Notes: a model not told the origin generated them from the letters alone. Positions 44,640 to 53,348 are shown, numbered from the stretch's first letter. The stretch is 64,000 nucleotides of DNA from an uncultured Pseudorhodobacter sp. (GCA_913062925.1 CAJXWJ010000002.1:40037-104036), one strand, 5' to 3'. A program made the numbers and translations.

Positions 44640-45713
44640 CTAGCGCTGCACCACCAGCGCCGTGCCCAAACCGCCCGCCGCCGCAATCGCTGCAAGCCCG
44701 GTCCCTGCGCGCAGCTCGTAAAACAAACGCACCGCCAAAATCGCCCCCGAGGCGCCAATCGGATGCCCGCGAGCCAAAGCGCCGCCACCGATATTGACCG
44801 GCACGCGCCCCAAGCCCGCCGCCGCGACACAGGCCATCGCCTGCACCGCATAGGCCTCCATCACCTCGGCCACAGCAAGCTGCTCCGGCCGCAGCCCCAA
44901 CCGCGCCAAGGCCTGCGCTATGGCCGCTACCGGCACCAGCCCCGGCTCTTCAGGATCGCCCCCCAGCGTCGCCCCGCCCAGAATCCGCAGGCCCCGCCCA
45001 GCGGCGATGCGGTCGGAAACCACCAGCACAAAGCCCGCGCCATCGGCGGCCACCGCCGCATTGGCTGGCGTGATGCTGCCAACCATCGGCTTGGCCCGCG
45101 CCGCCACCGCAGGCGTCAAGCCGCGCGCAAAGACATCGCGCTCGACCCCCGCCAAAGCCACAATCTCACCCGGACAGACCCGCGCCGTGGCATGGCTTGC
45201 CACCGCCCAAGCATCCTGTGCCGCCCGCGCAATCCCCAAGCGTTCGGCCAAAGCCGCCGCCGCCGCCGACATCTCGGGGTCGCGCTCGGGCCAAGGCGTA
45301 AAGGGCGCTTGGGTGTAGCGCCGCGCAGGCCCACCGTCAGGGTCGGTGGCAAAACGCTCTGGCGCGCGCGAATAGCTTTCCACCCCGCCCGCTATCACCA
45401 CCTCGGCCAAACCCGCCTGCACCAGCGCATGCGCCAGCAAAATCGCATCCAAGCCGCCCACGCATTGCCGGTCAATCGACAACCCCGCCACCCGCTCGGG
45501 CAGCCCCGCCGCAAGCGCAAGCCGCCGCGCCGGATTGCCCCCCGCCCCAAGCGCATTGGCGCAGATCAGCTCATCCACCGCCTCCGGCGCAATCTCCGCC
45601 TGATCAAGCAAAGCCCGCACAACCGGCGCGCCCAGATCCTCGATCCGCAGCCGCGCAAAGGCCCCACCACGCGGCACCACCGCCAAACGCTTTGCCGCCA
45701 AAATCACGCTCAC
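44640..45713 (-). CDS. thiolase-family protein lacking one catalytic Cys
   Basis: A 357-residue thiolase-fold protein. The nucleophilic Cys is kept (Cys84 in DRQCVGG), as is the histidine in GGALARGHPIGASGA. The usual NEAF motif reads MEAYA, and the second catalytic Cys of the C-terminal CxGGGxG motif is replaced: the text is AIAAAGGLGTAL. Ordinary degradative or biosynthetic Claisen chemistry is therefore doubtful. The GTG start overlaps the stop of the upstream ligase (GTGA), so the two act together. It is convergent with bioY, 19 bp away. A thiolase and an AMP ligase also accompany bioY in the Bacillus subtilis yhfUTS set. Confidence 0.82.
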   Translation of the reverse strand: MSVILAAKRLAVVPRGGAFARLRIEDLGAPVVRALLDQAEIAPEAVDELICANALGAGGNPARRLALAAGLPERVAGLSIDRQCVGGLDAILLAHALVQAGLAEVVIAGGVESYSRAPERFATDPDGGPARRYTQAPFTPWPERDPEMSAAAAALAERLGIARAAQDAWAVASHATARVCPGEIVALAGVERDVFARGLTPAVAARAKPMVGSITPANAAVAADGAGFVLVVSDRIAAGRGLRILGGATLGGDPEEPGLVPVAAIAQALARLGLRPEQLAVAEVMEAYAVQAMACVAAAGLGRVPVNIGGGALARGHPIGASGAILAVRLFYELRAGTGLAAIAAAGGLGTALVVQR

Positions 45714-46774
45714 AGCCCGACCTCCACGGCCAGACGCTGCAAATCGGTCTTGCCCGAGGCCAAAACCGGCCAGTCGCCACGCCAAATCACCGCGCGCGGC
45801 GCCTTCAACGCGCCAAAGCGCGCACGACAAGCCGCCAAGATCGCCGCCTCCTGCCCCGGATCGCCCTGCAACACCGCCAGCAAAACCGACCCGCGCAGCG
45901 CATCCGACTTTGGCAAAACTGCCGCCCGCGTCACACCTGCAAGCCCCAGAAGAAAGCCCTCAATCTCCTCGGGAAACACATTCTGATCCGCAACCGTCAC
46001 CATCCGCCCCTTGCGTCCTGACAGATAAAGATAGCCGTCGCGCAAAAACCCCATCTCGCCCACCGAAAGCCAGCCCTCTCGCCACACCGCCCCGCCCGGA
46101 TCAGCGCCAGCATAGCCCTGAAACAGATAGGGGCTGCGCAGCCAAATCTCGCCCGCACGCAGCTCGATCTCAACCCCGGGATAGGCGCGCCCCACCGAGG
46201 CTTCAGGCGCATCGGGCCCTGCAAGCGTGATGAAACTCGCCTCGGCCGCGCCATAAAACTCGCAGACCTCCGCCCCCGCCAAAGCTTGGCGCAAACCAAG
46301 ATCCAGCTTTGATCCACCAACCAAGATCCGCCCCGCAGGCCGCCAGCCCGCCTCCAGCAGCAACCGCAGCTGCGCAGGTGTGGCATAGATCAGATCCGCC
46401 GCCAAAATCGCCGCCTGCCGGTCAGGCCGCATGCCGCCCAAAAGCTGCAAGCTCGCCCCCAGATGGATCGCCTCCAACGCACCATAAAGCGCCAGCGACT
46501 GCACCAGTTCCCCCAGCACCGCCACCCGCCGCCCCGGCCCAATCTGAAACATCTGCGCATTCACCGCAAAGCTCGCGGTCCAACTGGCCATGCTGCGCAA
46601 AATCCGCCGCGGCGCCCCCGATGAGCCCGAAGTCAGCGTCTCAAACACCGCCTCACCCTCAGGCTGCGGCCCCGCCCCGCCAATCCGAAACGCGCCGCCG
46701 CGCGCCAAAACACCGCGCAAGCCCGCATCATTGCCCCAAACCTGCGCCTCAGGATGCCAAGCAAAGGCTTTCAT
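45710..46774 (-). CDS. short AMP-dependent acyl-CoA synthetase/ligase-like protein
   Basis: A 354-residue adenylate-forming enzyme. Motifs are the phosphate loop TLTSGSSGAPRRI near residue 47, FYGAAEASF, the hinge region GEMGFLRDGYLYLSGRKGR and the C-terminal SGKTDLQRL lysine. The usual N-terminal part of 100 or more residues is absent, so the enzyme is much shorter than typical acyl-CoA synthetases. The start codon ATG is supplied by the 35-nt repeat. It is translationally coupled to the thiolase. The substrate is unknown; a biotin-related acid such as pimelate is a possible guess only. Confidence 0.8.
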   Translation of the reverse strand: MKAFAWHPEAQVWGNDAGLRGVLARGGAFRIGGAGPQPEGEAVFETLTSGSSGAPRRILRSMASWTASFAVNAQMFQIGPGRRVAVLGELVQSLALYGALEAIHLGASLQLLGGMRPDRQAAILAADLIYATPAQLRLLLEAGWRPAGRILVGGSKLDLGLRQALAGAEVCEFYGAAEASFITLAGPDAPEASVGRAYPGVEIELRAGEIWLRSPYLFQGYAGADPGGAVWREGWLSVGEMGFLRDGYLYLSGRKGRMVTVADQNVFPEEIEGFLLGLAGVTRAAVLPKSDALRGSVLLAVLQGDPGQEAAILAACRARFGALKAPRAVIWRGDWPVLASGKTDLQRLAVEVGL

Positions 46775-46801
46775 CTTGGCCCAAATATCCCCGCCGGAGG
46801 C
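46767..46801 (-). repeat. 35-nt intergenic repeat, copy B, containing the ligase start codon
   Basis: The same 35 bases as 42653-42687. On the minus strand its AAGATGAAAGC end provides the ATG (46774-46772), the AAA and part of the third codon of the ligase gene, and its GGGG or GCGGGG stretch is the only ribosome-site-like text upstream. The other end lies ten bases from the aroQ stop. Confidence 0.85.
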
Positions 46802-46810
46802 CCCACCGCC

Positions 46811-47248
46811 TCAGCCCGCGACCAAGCCACGCATCCGGCGCAGCGCCAGCAAATAGCCCTCCGTGCCAAAGCCCGCAATCACCCCCTCAGCCCGCGCCGA
46901 GACAAAGGAATGATGCCGAAACGCCTCGCGCTTGTGGATGTTCGAGATATGAACCTCCAGCACCGGCCCGTCAAAAGCGTTCAGCGCATCCAAGATCGCC
47001 ACCGATGTATGCGAATAGGCGCCCGGATTGATGATAATCCCCGCCGCCTCAGTGCGGGCGCGGTGGATCATCTCGACCAAGCCGCCCTCGTGATTTGACT
47101 GCATCGCTTCAAGCGGCATGCCAAACTCTGCCGCCAGCGCTGCAACCTTCGCCTCGACATCGGCCAGGGTCTCGGACCCATAGATCTCGGGCTGGCGCAG
47201 CCCCAGCAGGTTCAAATTCGGGCCGTTGATCAGAAAAATAGGCTTCAC
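46811..47248 (-). CDS. aroQ: type II 3-dehydroquinate dehydratase
   Basis: A 145-residue small dehydroquinase. Active-site Tyr23 is in [11 protein letters not shown], with [17 protein letters not shown] and the His in [16 protein letters not shown]. It makes 3-dehydroshikimate in the shikimate pathway. The length is the family norm. It lies downstream of metF on the same strand but beyond a terminator. Confidence 0.95.
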   Translation of the reverse strand: MKPIFLINGPNLNLLGLRQPEIYGSETLADVEAKVAALAAEFGMPLEAMQSNHEGGLVEMIHRARTEAAGIIINPGAYSHTSVAILDALNAFDGPVLEVHISNIHKREAFRHHSFVSARAEGVIAGFGTEGYLLALRRMRGLVAG

Positions 47249-47306
47249 GGTGCATCATCCTTGGCGATTTTTCCCTTGATAGCGCATCGCGACCGTGCTG
47301 CCACAC

Positions 47307-47339
47307 AAAAAACGCGCCCTCCTGATCGGGAAGGGCGCG
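47307..47339 (-). terminator. rho-independent terminator of metF
   Basis: On the minus strand, arms CGCGCCCT and AGGGCGCG close an 11-base loop that can pair further, followed by TTTTTT (47312-47307). It lies about 45 bp after the metF stop. Confidence 0.85.
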
Positions 47340-47384
47340 CAGGGGTCTCTGGGCGCAAGCGCCCCTGTCAGGGAGACCGACAGC

Positions 47385-48251
47385 TCAGGCGACTTTGCTT
47401 AAAGCCAAATCAGGAACAATGCCCAGCGCGCGCACCACATCGCGGGTCAGTTCGGGCCGGTTCAGGGTGTAGAAATGCAGATCCTGCACGCCTTCCTCGA
47501 TCAGCCTTGTGCAAAGCGTGGTGCAATGGGTCAGCGCAAGCAAAGCCTCGCGCCCGTCGCGCGCTGCTGCCGCAAAGCCTTCGTCCAAGCGCTGGGGCAC
47601 CTGCGCGCCGCAGCGGGCGGCAAAGTTCTTCGTGCCCTGCCAGCTTTGAATAGGCAAAATCCCCGGGATGATCGGCGCCGTGATGCCTGCCGCCGCGCAA
47701 TCATCGCGAAAGCGCAAAAACGTATCGGCCTCAAAGAAAAACTGCGTGATCGCCGAGGTTGCCCCCGCGTCGATCTTGCGCTTGAGCCAGGTCACATCGG
47801 CCCGCGCATCGCCCGCATCGGGGTGACGTTCGGGATAGGCCCCGACGCGCAGCTTGAACTTGCCGGTTTTCGCCAAGGCCGCCACCAGATCCACCGAAGA
47901 GGCAAAGCCATCGGGATGCGGCGTAAAGCGCGCAGCCCCTTTTGGCGCATCGCCGCGCAGCGCCACGATCTCGGTGACACCTGCGGCGGCATAGGCTTCG
48001 GCAATCTCCAGCGTCTCGCTGCGGCTGGCGTCCACGCAGGTCAGATGCGCTGCCACCTTCAGCCCGTAATTGCGCTTGATGGTGGCCACCGCCTCATGGG
48101 TCAGCTTGCGGGTGGTGCCGCCCGCGCCATAGGTGACCGAAACAAACTCGGGCGCCATCGGTGCCAGCACCTGCACGGTTTCCCAAAGCTTGAACGAAGC
48201 CTCAAGGCTTTGCGGCGGGAAAAACTCGAAAGAAATGCGCGGTGCGGTCAT
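47385..48251 (-). CDS. metF: 5,10-methylenetetrahydrofolate reductase
   Basis: A 288-residue FAD enzyme making 5-methyl-THF for methionine synthesis. Family text: ISFEFFPPQS at the N terminus, VSVTYGAGGTTR, EIVALRGDAPKG and ITQFFFEADTFLRF. The ATG at 48251 has AAAGGAG eight bases upstream; the open frame before it is spurious. It is divergent from metR with a MetR box between the two. Confidence 0.95.
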   Translation of the reverse strand: MTAPRISFEFFPPQSLEASFKLWETVQVLAPMAPEFVSVTYGAGGTTRKLTHEAVATIKRNYGLKVAAHLTCVDASRSETLEIAEAYAAAGVTEIVALRGDAPKGAARFTPHPDGFASSVDLVAALAKTGKFKLRVGAYPERHPDAGDARADVTWLKRKIDAGATSAITQFFFEADTFLRFRDDCAAAGITAPIIPGILPIQSWQGTKNFAARCGAQVPQRLDEGFAAAARDGREALLALTHCTTLCTRLIEEGVQDLHFYTLNRPELTRDVVRALGIVPDLALSKVA

Positions 48252-48296
48252 GGGACGTCTCCTTTTACTTGCCTCTTTATGCCGCAAGGCGATAAA

Positions 48297-48309
48297 TGAA
48301 TCCAATTCA
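48297..48309. promoter_or_regulatory. MetR box between metF and metR
   Basis: TGAATCCAATTCA is an exact match to the MetR consensus TGAA-N5-TTCA. It lies 45 bp upstream of metF and 30 bp upstream of metR, so MetR probably activates metF with homocysteine as co-inducer and represses itself. Confidence 0.8.
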
Positions 48310-48339
48310 TAGTTTTCAACATCAACATGAGAATGCCGC

Positions 48340-49251
48340 ATGTATATCGAGTTACGCCACCTACGCACCATCCGCGCCATTCAGCAGGCCGGCGGATTGG
48401 CGCGTGCTGCCGATATGATGAACATGACGCAATCGGCGCTGAGCCACCAAGTCGCGGGGCTCGAGGCGCAGGTGGGGATGGAATTGTTCGTGCGCAGGTC
48501 AAAGCCGATGACGCTTTCGGCCGCAGGCATTCGGATGCTGCGCACCGCCGAGCGGATTTTGCCCGAAATCACCGCGCTGGAAGATGAATTTCGCGCGCTG
48601 CAATCGGGCAAGACCGGGCGTCTGCACATCGCCATTCAGTGCCACGCCTGCTTTGACTGGCTGTTTCCGGTGCTGGAACTTTTCCGTCATGCCTGGCCCG
48701 AAGTCGATGTCGATATCCGCGCGGGGCTAGCCTTTGACAGCTTTCCCGCCTTGCTGCGCGAAGAGGTGGATCTGGTGATTTCCTCCAACCCCGAACCGCT
48801 GGGGGGCATTACGGCCAATGCGCTGTTTGATTATCATCCAGTGTTTGTCGGCGCGGCGCAAAACCCGCTGGCCGCCAAGGCGATGATCGAGGCCGAGGAT
48901 TTTCGCGATCAGACCCTGATCACCTATCCGGTGGCGCGCGACAAATTGGATGTCTTTACCGAGCTGCTGACCCCGGCCCGGGTCGAGCCGCTGGCCCAGC
49001 GTCCGGTCGAATTGACCGCCGTGATCCTGATGCTGGTCGGATCGAACCGCGGCGTGGCGGTGCTGCCCGATTGGGTGCTGCGCGAGGTGAAATCCAACGC
49101 CGATTACATCACCCGCCCGCTGGGGCCGCATCAGGTGATCAAGCGGCTTTATGGTGTGACCCGCGATGAAGACGCCGCCCGCCCGTTTATCGCGCATTTT
49201 CTGCGCCTTGCGCGGGTCGAGGCGGTGAAGTTGCAGCGCAATTTGGCATAG
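48340..49251 (+). CDS. metR: LysR-family methionine regulator MetR
   Basis: A 303-residue LysR regulator. The winged helix MYIELRHLRTIRAIQQAG to TQSALSHQVAGLE is at residues 1-45, followed by the co-inducer domain with HACFDWLFPVLELFR. Close match in text to MetR, plus the exact MetR box and the divergent metF, support the name over a generic LysR call. Confidence 0.9.
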   Translation: MYIELRHLRTIRAIQQAGGLARAADMMNMTQSALSHQVAGLEAQVGMELFVRRSKPMTLSAAGIRMLRTAERILPEITALEDEFRALQSGKTGRLHIAIQCHACFDWLFPVLELFRHAWPEVDVDIRAGLAFDSFPALLREEVDLVISSNPEPLGGITANALFDYHPVFVGAAQNPLAAKAMIEAEDFRDQTLITYPVARDKLDVFTELLTPARVEPLAQRPVELTAVILMLVGSNRGVAVLPDWVLREVKSNADYITRPLGPHQVIKRLYGVTRDEDAARPFIAHFLRLARVEAVKLQRNLA

Positions 49252-49300
49252 CGGCCTTGTCATTCATGCATGGCTTAGGCGCGGGGTGGCAATTGCAATC

Positions 49301-49314
49301 ATAAGCAGGCTTAT
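49301..49314 (+). promoter_or_regulatory. candidate MarR-type operator upstream of the efflux operon
   Basis: ATAAGC-AG-GCTTAT is a perfect inverted repeat, 15 bp before the marR start. A further GCTTAT half-site overlaps the start codon region (49324-49329). Its location fits autorepression of marR-emrA-emrB. Confidence 0.5.
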
Positions 49315-49328
49315 AGTATACCGCGCTT

Positions 49329-49784
49329 ATGAAAACCGATGCCCCCTCGCTTGGCCCTTTGCTGCATGATGCCGCCCGCCTGATCCGCCGCCGCTTTGAA
49401 CAGCATACGGCAGATCTGGGGCTGAGCTCGGCGCAATGGCGCTTGCTGATCCATGTTTTGCGCGAAGAACGTGTGACCCAAGCGCGCTTGGCCGAACGGC
49501 TTGAAATTGAACCGATTTCCGTCTCGCGCCTGCTGGACCGCATGGAGCAAGCCGGCTGGATCGCACGCGAAGCAGACCCGCAAGACCGCCGCGTGCGCCA
49601 AGTGGTAGCCACCCAAGCCGCGCTTGATATCAAAGCCTCGCTCTATCGCAGTGCCGACGAGGTCTACGGCGAGGCTATGGCTGGCCTTGACCCCGGCTTG
49701 CGCCAAACCCTGATCGACACCCTTATCACCCTGAACAACAATCTGTCAGACGCGATTGCCGCTGGCAGCAAGGACCCATCATGA
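49329..49784 (+). CDS. MarR-family regulator of the efflux operon
   Basis: A 151-residue MarR-type winged-helix protein with the recognition region RVTQARLAERLEIEPISVS and the wing RLLDRMEQAGWIAREADP-like text. It likely represses the downstream efflux genes and itself, released by a phenolic or lipophilic ligand. It overlaps the membrane-fusion gene by ATGA. Confidence 0.9.
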   Translation: MKTDAPSLGPLLHDAARLIRRRFEQHTADLGLSSAQWRLLIHVLREERVTQARLAERLEIEPISVSRLLDRMEQAGWIAREADPQDRRVRQVVATQAALDIKASLYRSADEVYGEAMAGLDPGLRQTLIDTLITLNNNLSDAIAAGSKDPS

Positions 49785-50869
49785 CCGCCACCAGCACCAA
49801 TGCCGCCGCAGCCCCAGCCGACAAAGCTGCGCCAAAATCGAAACGCCGTGTGCTGATGATTGCCGGGCCCTTGGTGCTTTTGGTCGCCGCTGGCAGCTAT
49901 TGGCTGATGGGGGGGCGCTATGAGACCACCGAGAACGCCTATCTGCACCAAGCCCGCATTGGCGTGGCAACTTCGGTCAGCGGGCGGGTTGACAAGGTGC
50001 TGATCGCTGACAACCAGATCGTCAAGACAGGCGATGTGCTGTTTGAACTGGATCAAACCCCGTTCCAGATCGCCTTGGCCCAAGCCGATGCCGCCGTTGC
50101 CGCCGCCCGCATTGGGGTCGAACAGCTAAAGCTGAACCTCCGCACCGCCCAGAAAACCCTGGCCTTGGCCGAGGATACCGCCGCCTATAAAACCCGCGCC
50201 CGCGCAAGGGTTGAAAGCCTTGGCGATAAGGGCGTGTCGTCAGATGCGGCCTTGGATGACGCGCGTCACGAAGAAAGCGTGGCACTGGATCAACGCGATT
50301 TGGCCAAACAATCACTGGCGATGGCGCTGGCGGCTTTGGGGGGTGCAGCAGACATCGCCGCGGAGGATCACCCAAGCGTCAAGGCAGCCTTGGCCGCGCG
50401 CGATCAGGCCGCCTATAACCTTGGCAATGCCAGCCTGCGCGCGCCTGCCGATGGCGTGATCTATCAAGCCGCCTCTTTTAAGGCGGGCGAGATGGTGGCC
50501 GCAGGGCAAAGCCTGTTCACCTTGGTGCAAACCGATGATGTCTGGGTCGAGGCGAATTTCAAAGAAACCCAGCTGGAATTTGTCCATGCAGGCCAGCCTG
50601 CCGAGATCAGCATTGATCTGCAAGGCGGCCAAAAGCTGGCCGCTGTGGTCGAGGCGATTGGCGCGGGCACGGGATCGGAATTCTCGCTTTTGCCGGCGCA
50701 AAACGCCACCGGCAATTGGGTCAAGGTCACCCAGCGCGTGCCGGTGCGTCTGCGCCTGACCAATCCGGCCGAAGCTGCGGGGCTTGCCTCGGGTCTTTCG
50801 GCCAGCGTCTCGGTTGATACCGGCCAAAGCCGCAGCCTGTCAGACCTGCTGCCCGGCTTTTTGAAGTAA
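49781..50869 (+). CDS. HlyD/EmrA-type membrane fusion protein
   Basis: A 362-residue periplasmic adaptor with one N-terminal membrane segment (VLMIAGPLVLLVAAGSYWLM, about residues 23-42), a biotinyl-lipoyl half (ENAYLHQARIGVATSVSGR), a helical hairpin and the second half (NASLRAPADGVIYQAA). It links the MFS pump at 50874 to an outer-membrane channel. No TolC-type gene is nearby. Confidence 0.9.
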   Translation: MTATSTNAAAAPADKAAPKSKRRVLMIAGPLVLLVAAGSYWLMGGRYETTENAYLHQARIGVATSVSGRVDKVLIADNQIVKTGDVLFELDQTPFQIALAQADAAVAAARIGVEQLKLNLRTAQKTLALAEDTAAYKTRARARVESLGDKGVSSDAALDDARHEESVALDQRDLAKQSLAMALAALGGAADIAAEDHPSVKAALAARDQAAYNLGNASLRAPADGVIYQAASFKAGEMVAAGQSLFTLVQTDDVWVEANFKETQLEFVHAGQPAEISIDLQGGQKLAAVVEAIGAGTGSEFSLLPAQNATGNWVKVTQRVPVRLRLTNPAEAAGLASGLSASVSVDTGQSRSLSDLLPGFLK

Positions 50870-50873
50870 AGCC

Positions 50874-52400
50874 ATGACATCCGATCCAACCCAAGTGCCC
50901 CATAAAGGCCTGATCACGGTCTCGATCATGCTGGCCACGATCATGCAGGTGCTGGACACCACCATCGCCAATGTGGCGCTGCCAACGATGACGGGCGATT
51001 TGGGAGCCAGCCAAGACACCATCACTTGGGTGCTGACGTCCTATATCGTCGCCTCGGCGATTATGACGCCTGTGACGGGCTGGGTGTCAGACCGCATCGG
51101 CAAGCGCGAGTTCTTTATGATCTCGATCACCGGATTTGTGATCTTTTCGATGGCTTGCGGTGTGGCCTGGAACCTGAATTCCATGGTGGCGTTTCGTCTG
51201 ATGCAGGGCGTCTTTGGCGCAGCGATTGTGCCGCTGTCGCAGACCTTTCTGCTGGACATCAACCCGCGCGAAAAGGCAGGCTCGGCGATGGCGCTTTGGG
51301 GGGCTGGCATCATGGTGGGGCCGATCATTGGCCCTACCTTGGGCGGCTATCTGACCGAAAGCTTTAACTGGCGCTGGGTGTTTTTCATCAACTTGCCGGT
51401 GGGGATTATCGCTTTGCTGGGCTGTGCGGCCTATCTGCCGAAATCTGTCACCCGCATGCGCCGCTTTGATTTCTTTGGCTTTGCCATGCTGTCGATTGGC
51501 ATTGGCGCGCTGCAACTGATGCTGGACCGTGGCGCCGAGGTTGATTGGTTTTCAGCCACCGAGACTTGGATCTATCTGTTTTTGTGCCTGACCGGCATGT
51601 GGGTCTTTGTGATCCATATCTTGGGCGCCGAGAAACCGTTTCTGGAACCGCGGATGTTTCTGGACCAGAACTTTGCCACGGGTTTGGTGTTTATCTTTGT
51701 GATCGGCATCATCCTTTTGGCCAGCCTTGCGCTGTTGCCGCCGATGCTGGCGCGGATCTATGGCTATCCGACGATCACCACGGGGCTGGTGATGGCACCG
51801 CGCGGGGTAGGCACCATGGTGTCGATGATCGTGGTGGGCAAATTGGTGCGCACGGTGGATGCGCGGCTTTTGGTGACGCTGGGGCTGATCCTGACGGCGG
51901 CGTCTTTGTATTTCATGACCGGATTCACGCCGCAAATGGACAGATCACTGATCATCTGGACAGGGGTGTTGCAGGGGCTGGGGTTGGGGCTGGTGTTTGT
52001 GCCCTTGTCGACGATTGCCTTTGCCACCATCGACCCGATCTTTCGCGCCGATGCCACCAGCCTGTTCAGCCTTGTGCGCAATATCGGCTCGTCTATCGGG
52101 ATTTCGATCGTGACCTTGATGCTGACACGCAATTTGCAGATCAACCATTCGGTGCTGGGGGCCGAGATTTCGCCCTTTAACCCCAACTTCACCAATGCCC
52201 TGCCCGGAGCGGCGCGCAGCCTTGTGACCATGTCGCAGGTCGAAGGCTTGGTGACGGTGCAGGCGCTGATGATCAGCTATATCAATGATTTCAAGCTGAT
52301 GATGATCGTTACCCTTTGCGCGATGCCGCTGGCTTTGCTGCTGAAAAAGCCCGATCTTAGCCCAAAACCCGCCGTGGCCGCCCCCGTGGCGCATGACTAA
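50874..52400 (+). CDS. DHA2-family drug:H+ antiporter (EmrB/QacA type)
   Basis: A 508-residue 14-segment MFS exporter. Motif C-like text is VTGWVSDRIGKREF and motif D1-like text LDTTIANVALPTM. It is the pump of the EmrAB-type system. It starts four bases after the adaptor gene. Substrates are unknown; EmrAB systems export hydrophobic toxicants. Confidence 0.92.
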   Translation: MTSDPTQVPHKGLITVSIMLATIMQVLDTTIANVALPTMTGDLGASQDTITWVLTSYIVASAIMTPVTGWVSDRIGKREFFMISITGFVIFSMACGVAWNLNSMVAFRLMQGVFGAAIVPLSQTFLLDINPREKAGSAMALWGAGIMVGPIIGPTLGGYLTESFNWRWVFFINLPVGIIALLGCAAYLPKSVTRMRRFDFFGFAMLSIGIGALQLMLDRGAEVDWFSATETWIYLFLCLTGMWVFVIHILGAEKPFLEPRMFLDQNFATGLVFIFVIGIILLASLALLPPMLARIYGYPTITTGLVMAPRGVGTMVSMIVVGKLVRTVDARLLVTLGLILTAASLYFMTGFTPQMDRSLIIWTGVLQGLGLGLVFVPLSTIAFATIDPIFRADATSLFSLVRNIGSSIGISIVTLMLTRNLQINHSVLGAEISPFNPNFTNALPGAARSLVTMSQVEGLVTVQALMISYINDFKLMMIVTLCAMPLALLLKKPDLSPKPAVAAPVAHD

Positions 52401-52411
52401 AGCGCCCAGAC

Positions 52412-52434
52412 GGCAGGCGATGCTTTTGCCTGCC
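52412..52434 (+). terminator. hairpin after the efflux operon
   Basis: A 7-bp stem GGCAGGC/GCCTGCC with a 9-base loop, 11 bp after the pump stop codon. No T tract follows. Probable transcript end or 3' stabiliser. Confidence 0.5.
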
Positions 52435-52500
52435 ACCCCCCCTTCACATACCGCGCTTGCGCGTGTATGCCCCAATGCTTGAACCGACCGGAGATTTCCC

Positions 52501-53289
52501 ATGCAGGGCAGCGCAAACCTTAATATCATGATCAAGGCCGCACGCCGCGCGGGCAAAGCCCTTGTGAAAGACTTCCGCGAAGTCGAAAACCTTCAGGTTT
52601 CGACCAAAGGCCCCGGCGACTTTGTCACCAAGGCCGACCGCGAAGCCGAACGGCTGATCAAAGAAGACCTGATGGGCGCGCGCCCCACCTATGGCTGGCT
52701 GGGCGAAGAAACCGGCGAGACCGAAGGCGTTGACCCAACCCGCCGCTGGATCGTCGACCCGCTGGACGGCACCACCAACTTTTTGCACGGCATGCCGCAT
52801 TGGGCGGTCTCGATCGCGCTGGAGCATAAGGGCGAGATCGTCTCGGCCGTGGTGTTCGATGCCGCCAAGGACGAGATGTTTTGGGCGGAAAAAGGCTCGG
52901 GCGCATGGATGAACGACCGCCGCTTGCGGGTTTCGGGGCGGCGTCAGATGCACGAGGCAGTGTTTGCAACCGGCGTGCCGTTTGGTGCCAAAAAGACCCT
53001 GCCCGCCACTTTGGGCGATCTGGCACGGCTGATGCCAACCTGTGCTGGCGTGCGCCGCTGGGGTGCGGCCTCGCTGGATCTGGCCTATGTGGCTGCGGGC
53101 CGCTTTGACGGCTATTGGGAGCGCGAGCTGAACGCTTGGGACATCGCGGCGGGCATCTTGCTGGTGAAAGAAGCCGGCGGCATGGTGGCCCCTGTTCGCG
53201 AAGGCTATGACATCTTGGAAAAAGGCGCGCTGATCTGCGCCAATGATCCGCTGTTCGAGCCGCTGAAAAAGATCATCCGCGACGTTTGA
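52501..53289 (+). CDS. inositol monophosphatase family protein
   Basis: A 262-residue Mg2+-dependent phosphatase. Metal motifs are LGEETGE near residue 67, IVDPLDGTTNFLHG near residue 84 and AWDIAAGILLV near residue 214. The family includes inositol-1-phosphatase (SuhB) and related sugar phosphatases; which one cannot be read. It has its own terminator and no clear operon partner. Confidence 0.9.
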   Translation: MQGSANLNIMIKAARRAGKALVKDFREVENLQVSTKGPGDFVTKADREAERLIKEDLMGARPTYGWLGEETGETEGVDPTRRWIVDPLDGTTNFLHGMPHWAVSIALEHKGEIVSAVVFDAAKDEMFWAEKGSGAWMNDRRLRVSGRRQMHEAVFATGVPFGAKKTLPATLGDLARLMPTCAGVRRWGAASLDLAYVAAGRFDGYWERELNAWDIAAGILLVKEAGGMVAPVREGYDILEKGALICANDPLFEPLKKIIRDV

Positions 53290-53312
53290 TCGCCACCTTG
53301 CCTGCAAGACCC

Positions 53313-53342
53313 AAAGCGCCCCAGATTGCGGGGCGCTTTTTT
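53313..53342 (+). terminator. rho-independent terminator after the phosphatase gene
   Basis: A 10-bp stem AAAGCGCCCC/GGGGCGCTTT with a 7-base loop followed by a T run. It begins 24 bp after the stop and separates the gene from the convergent rhomboid gene. Confidence 0.85.
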
Positions 53343-53348
53343 ATGGCG

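Noticed and set aside
48252..48339. Possible SAM riboswitch ahead of metF
   Set aside because: The gap is under 90 bp, shows no stem set of a SAM riboswitch class, and contains an exact MetR box that explains control.
53313..53342. The inverted repeat as an insertion-sequence end
   Set aside because: Stem, loop and T run are those of an ordinary terminator, and no transposase or partner repeat is present.
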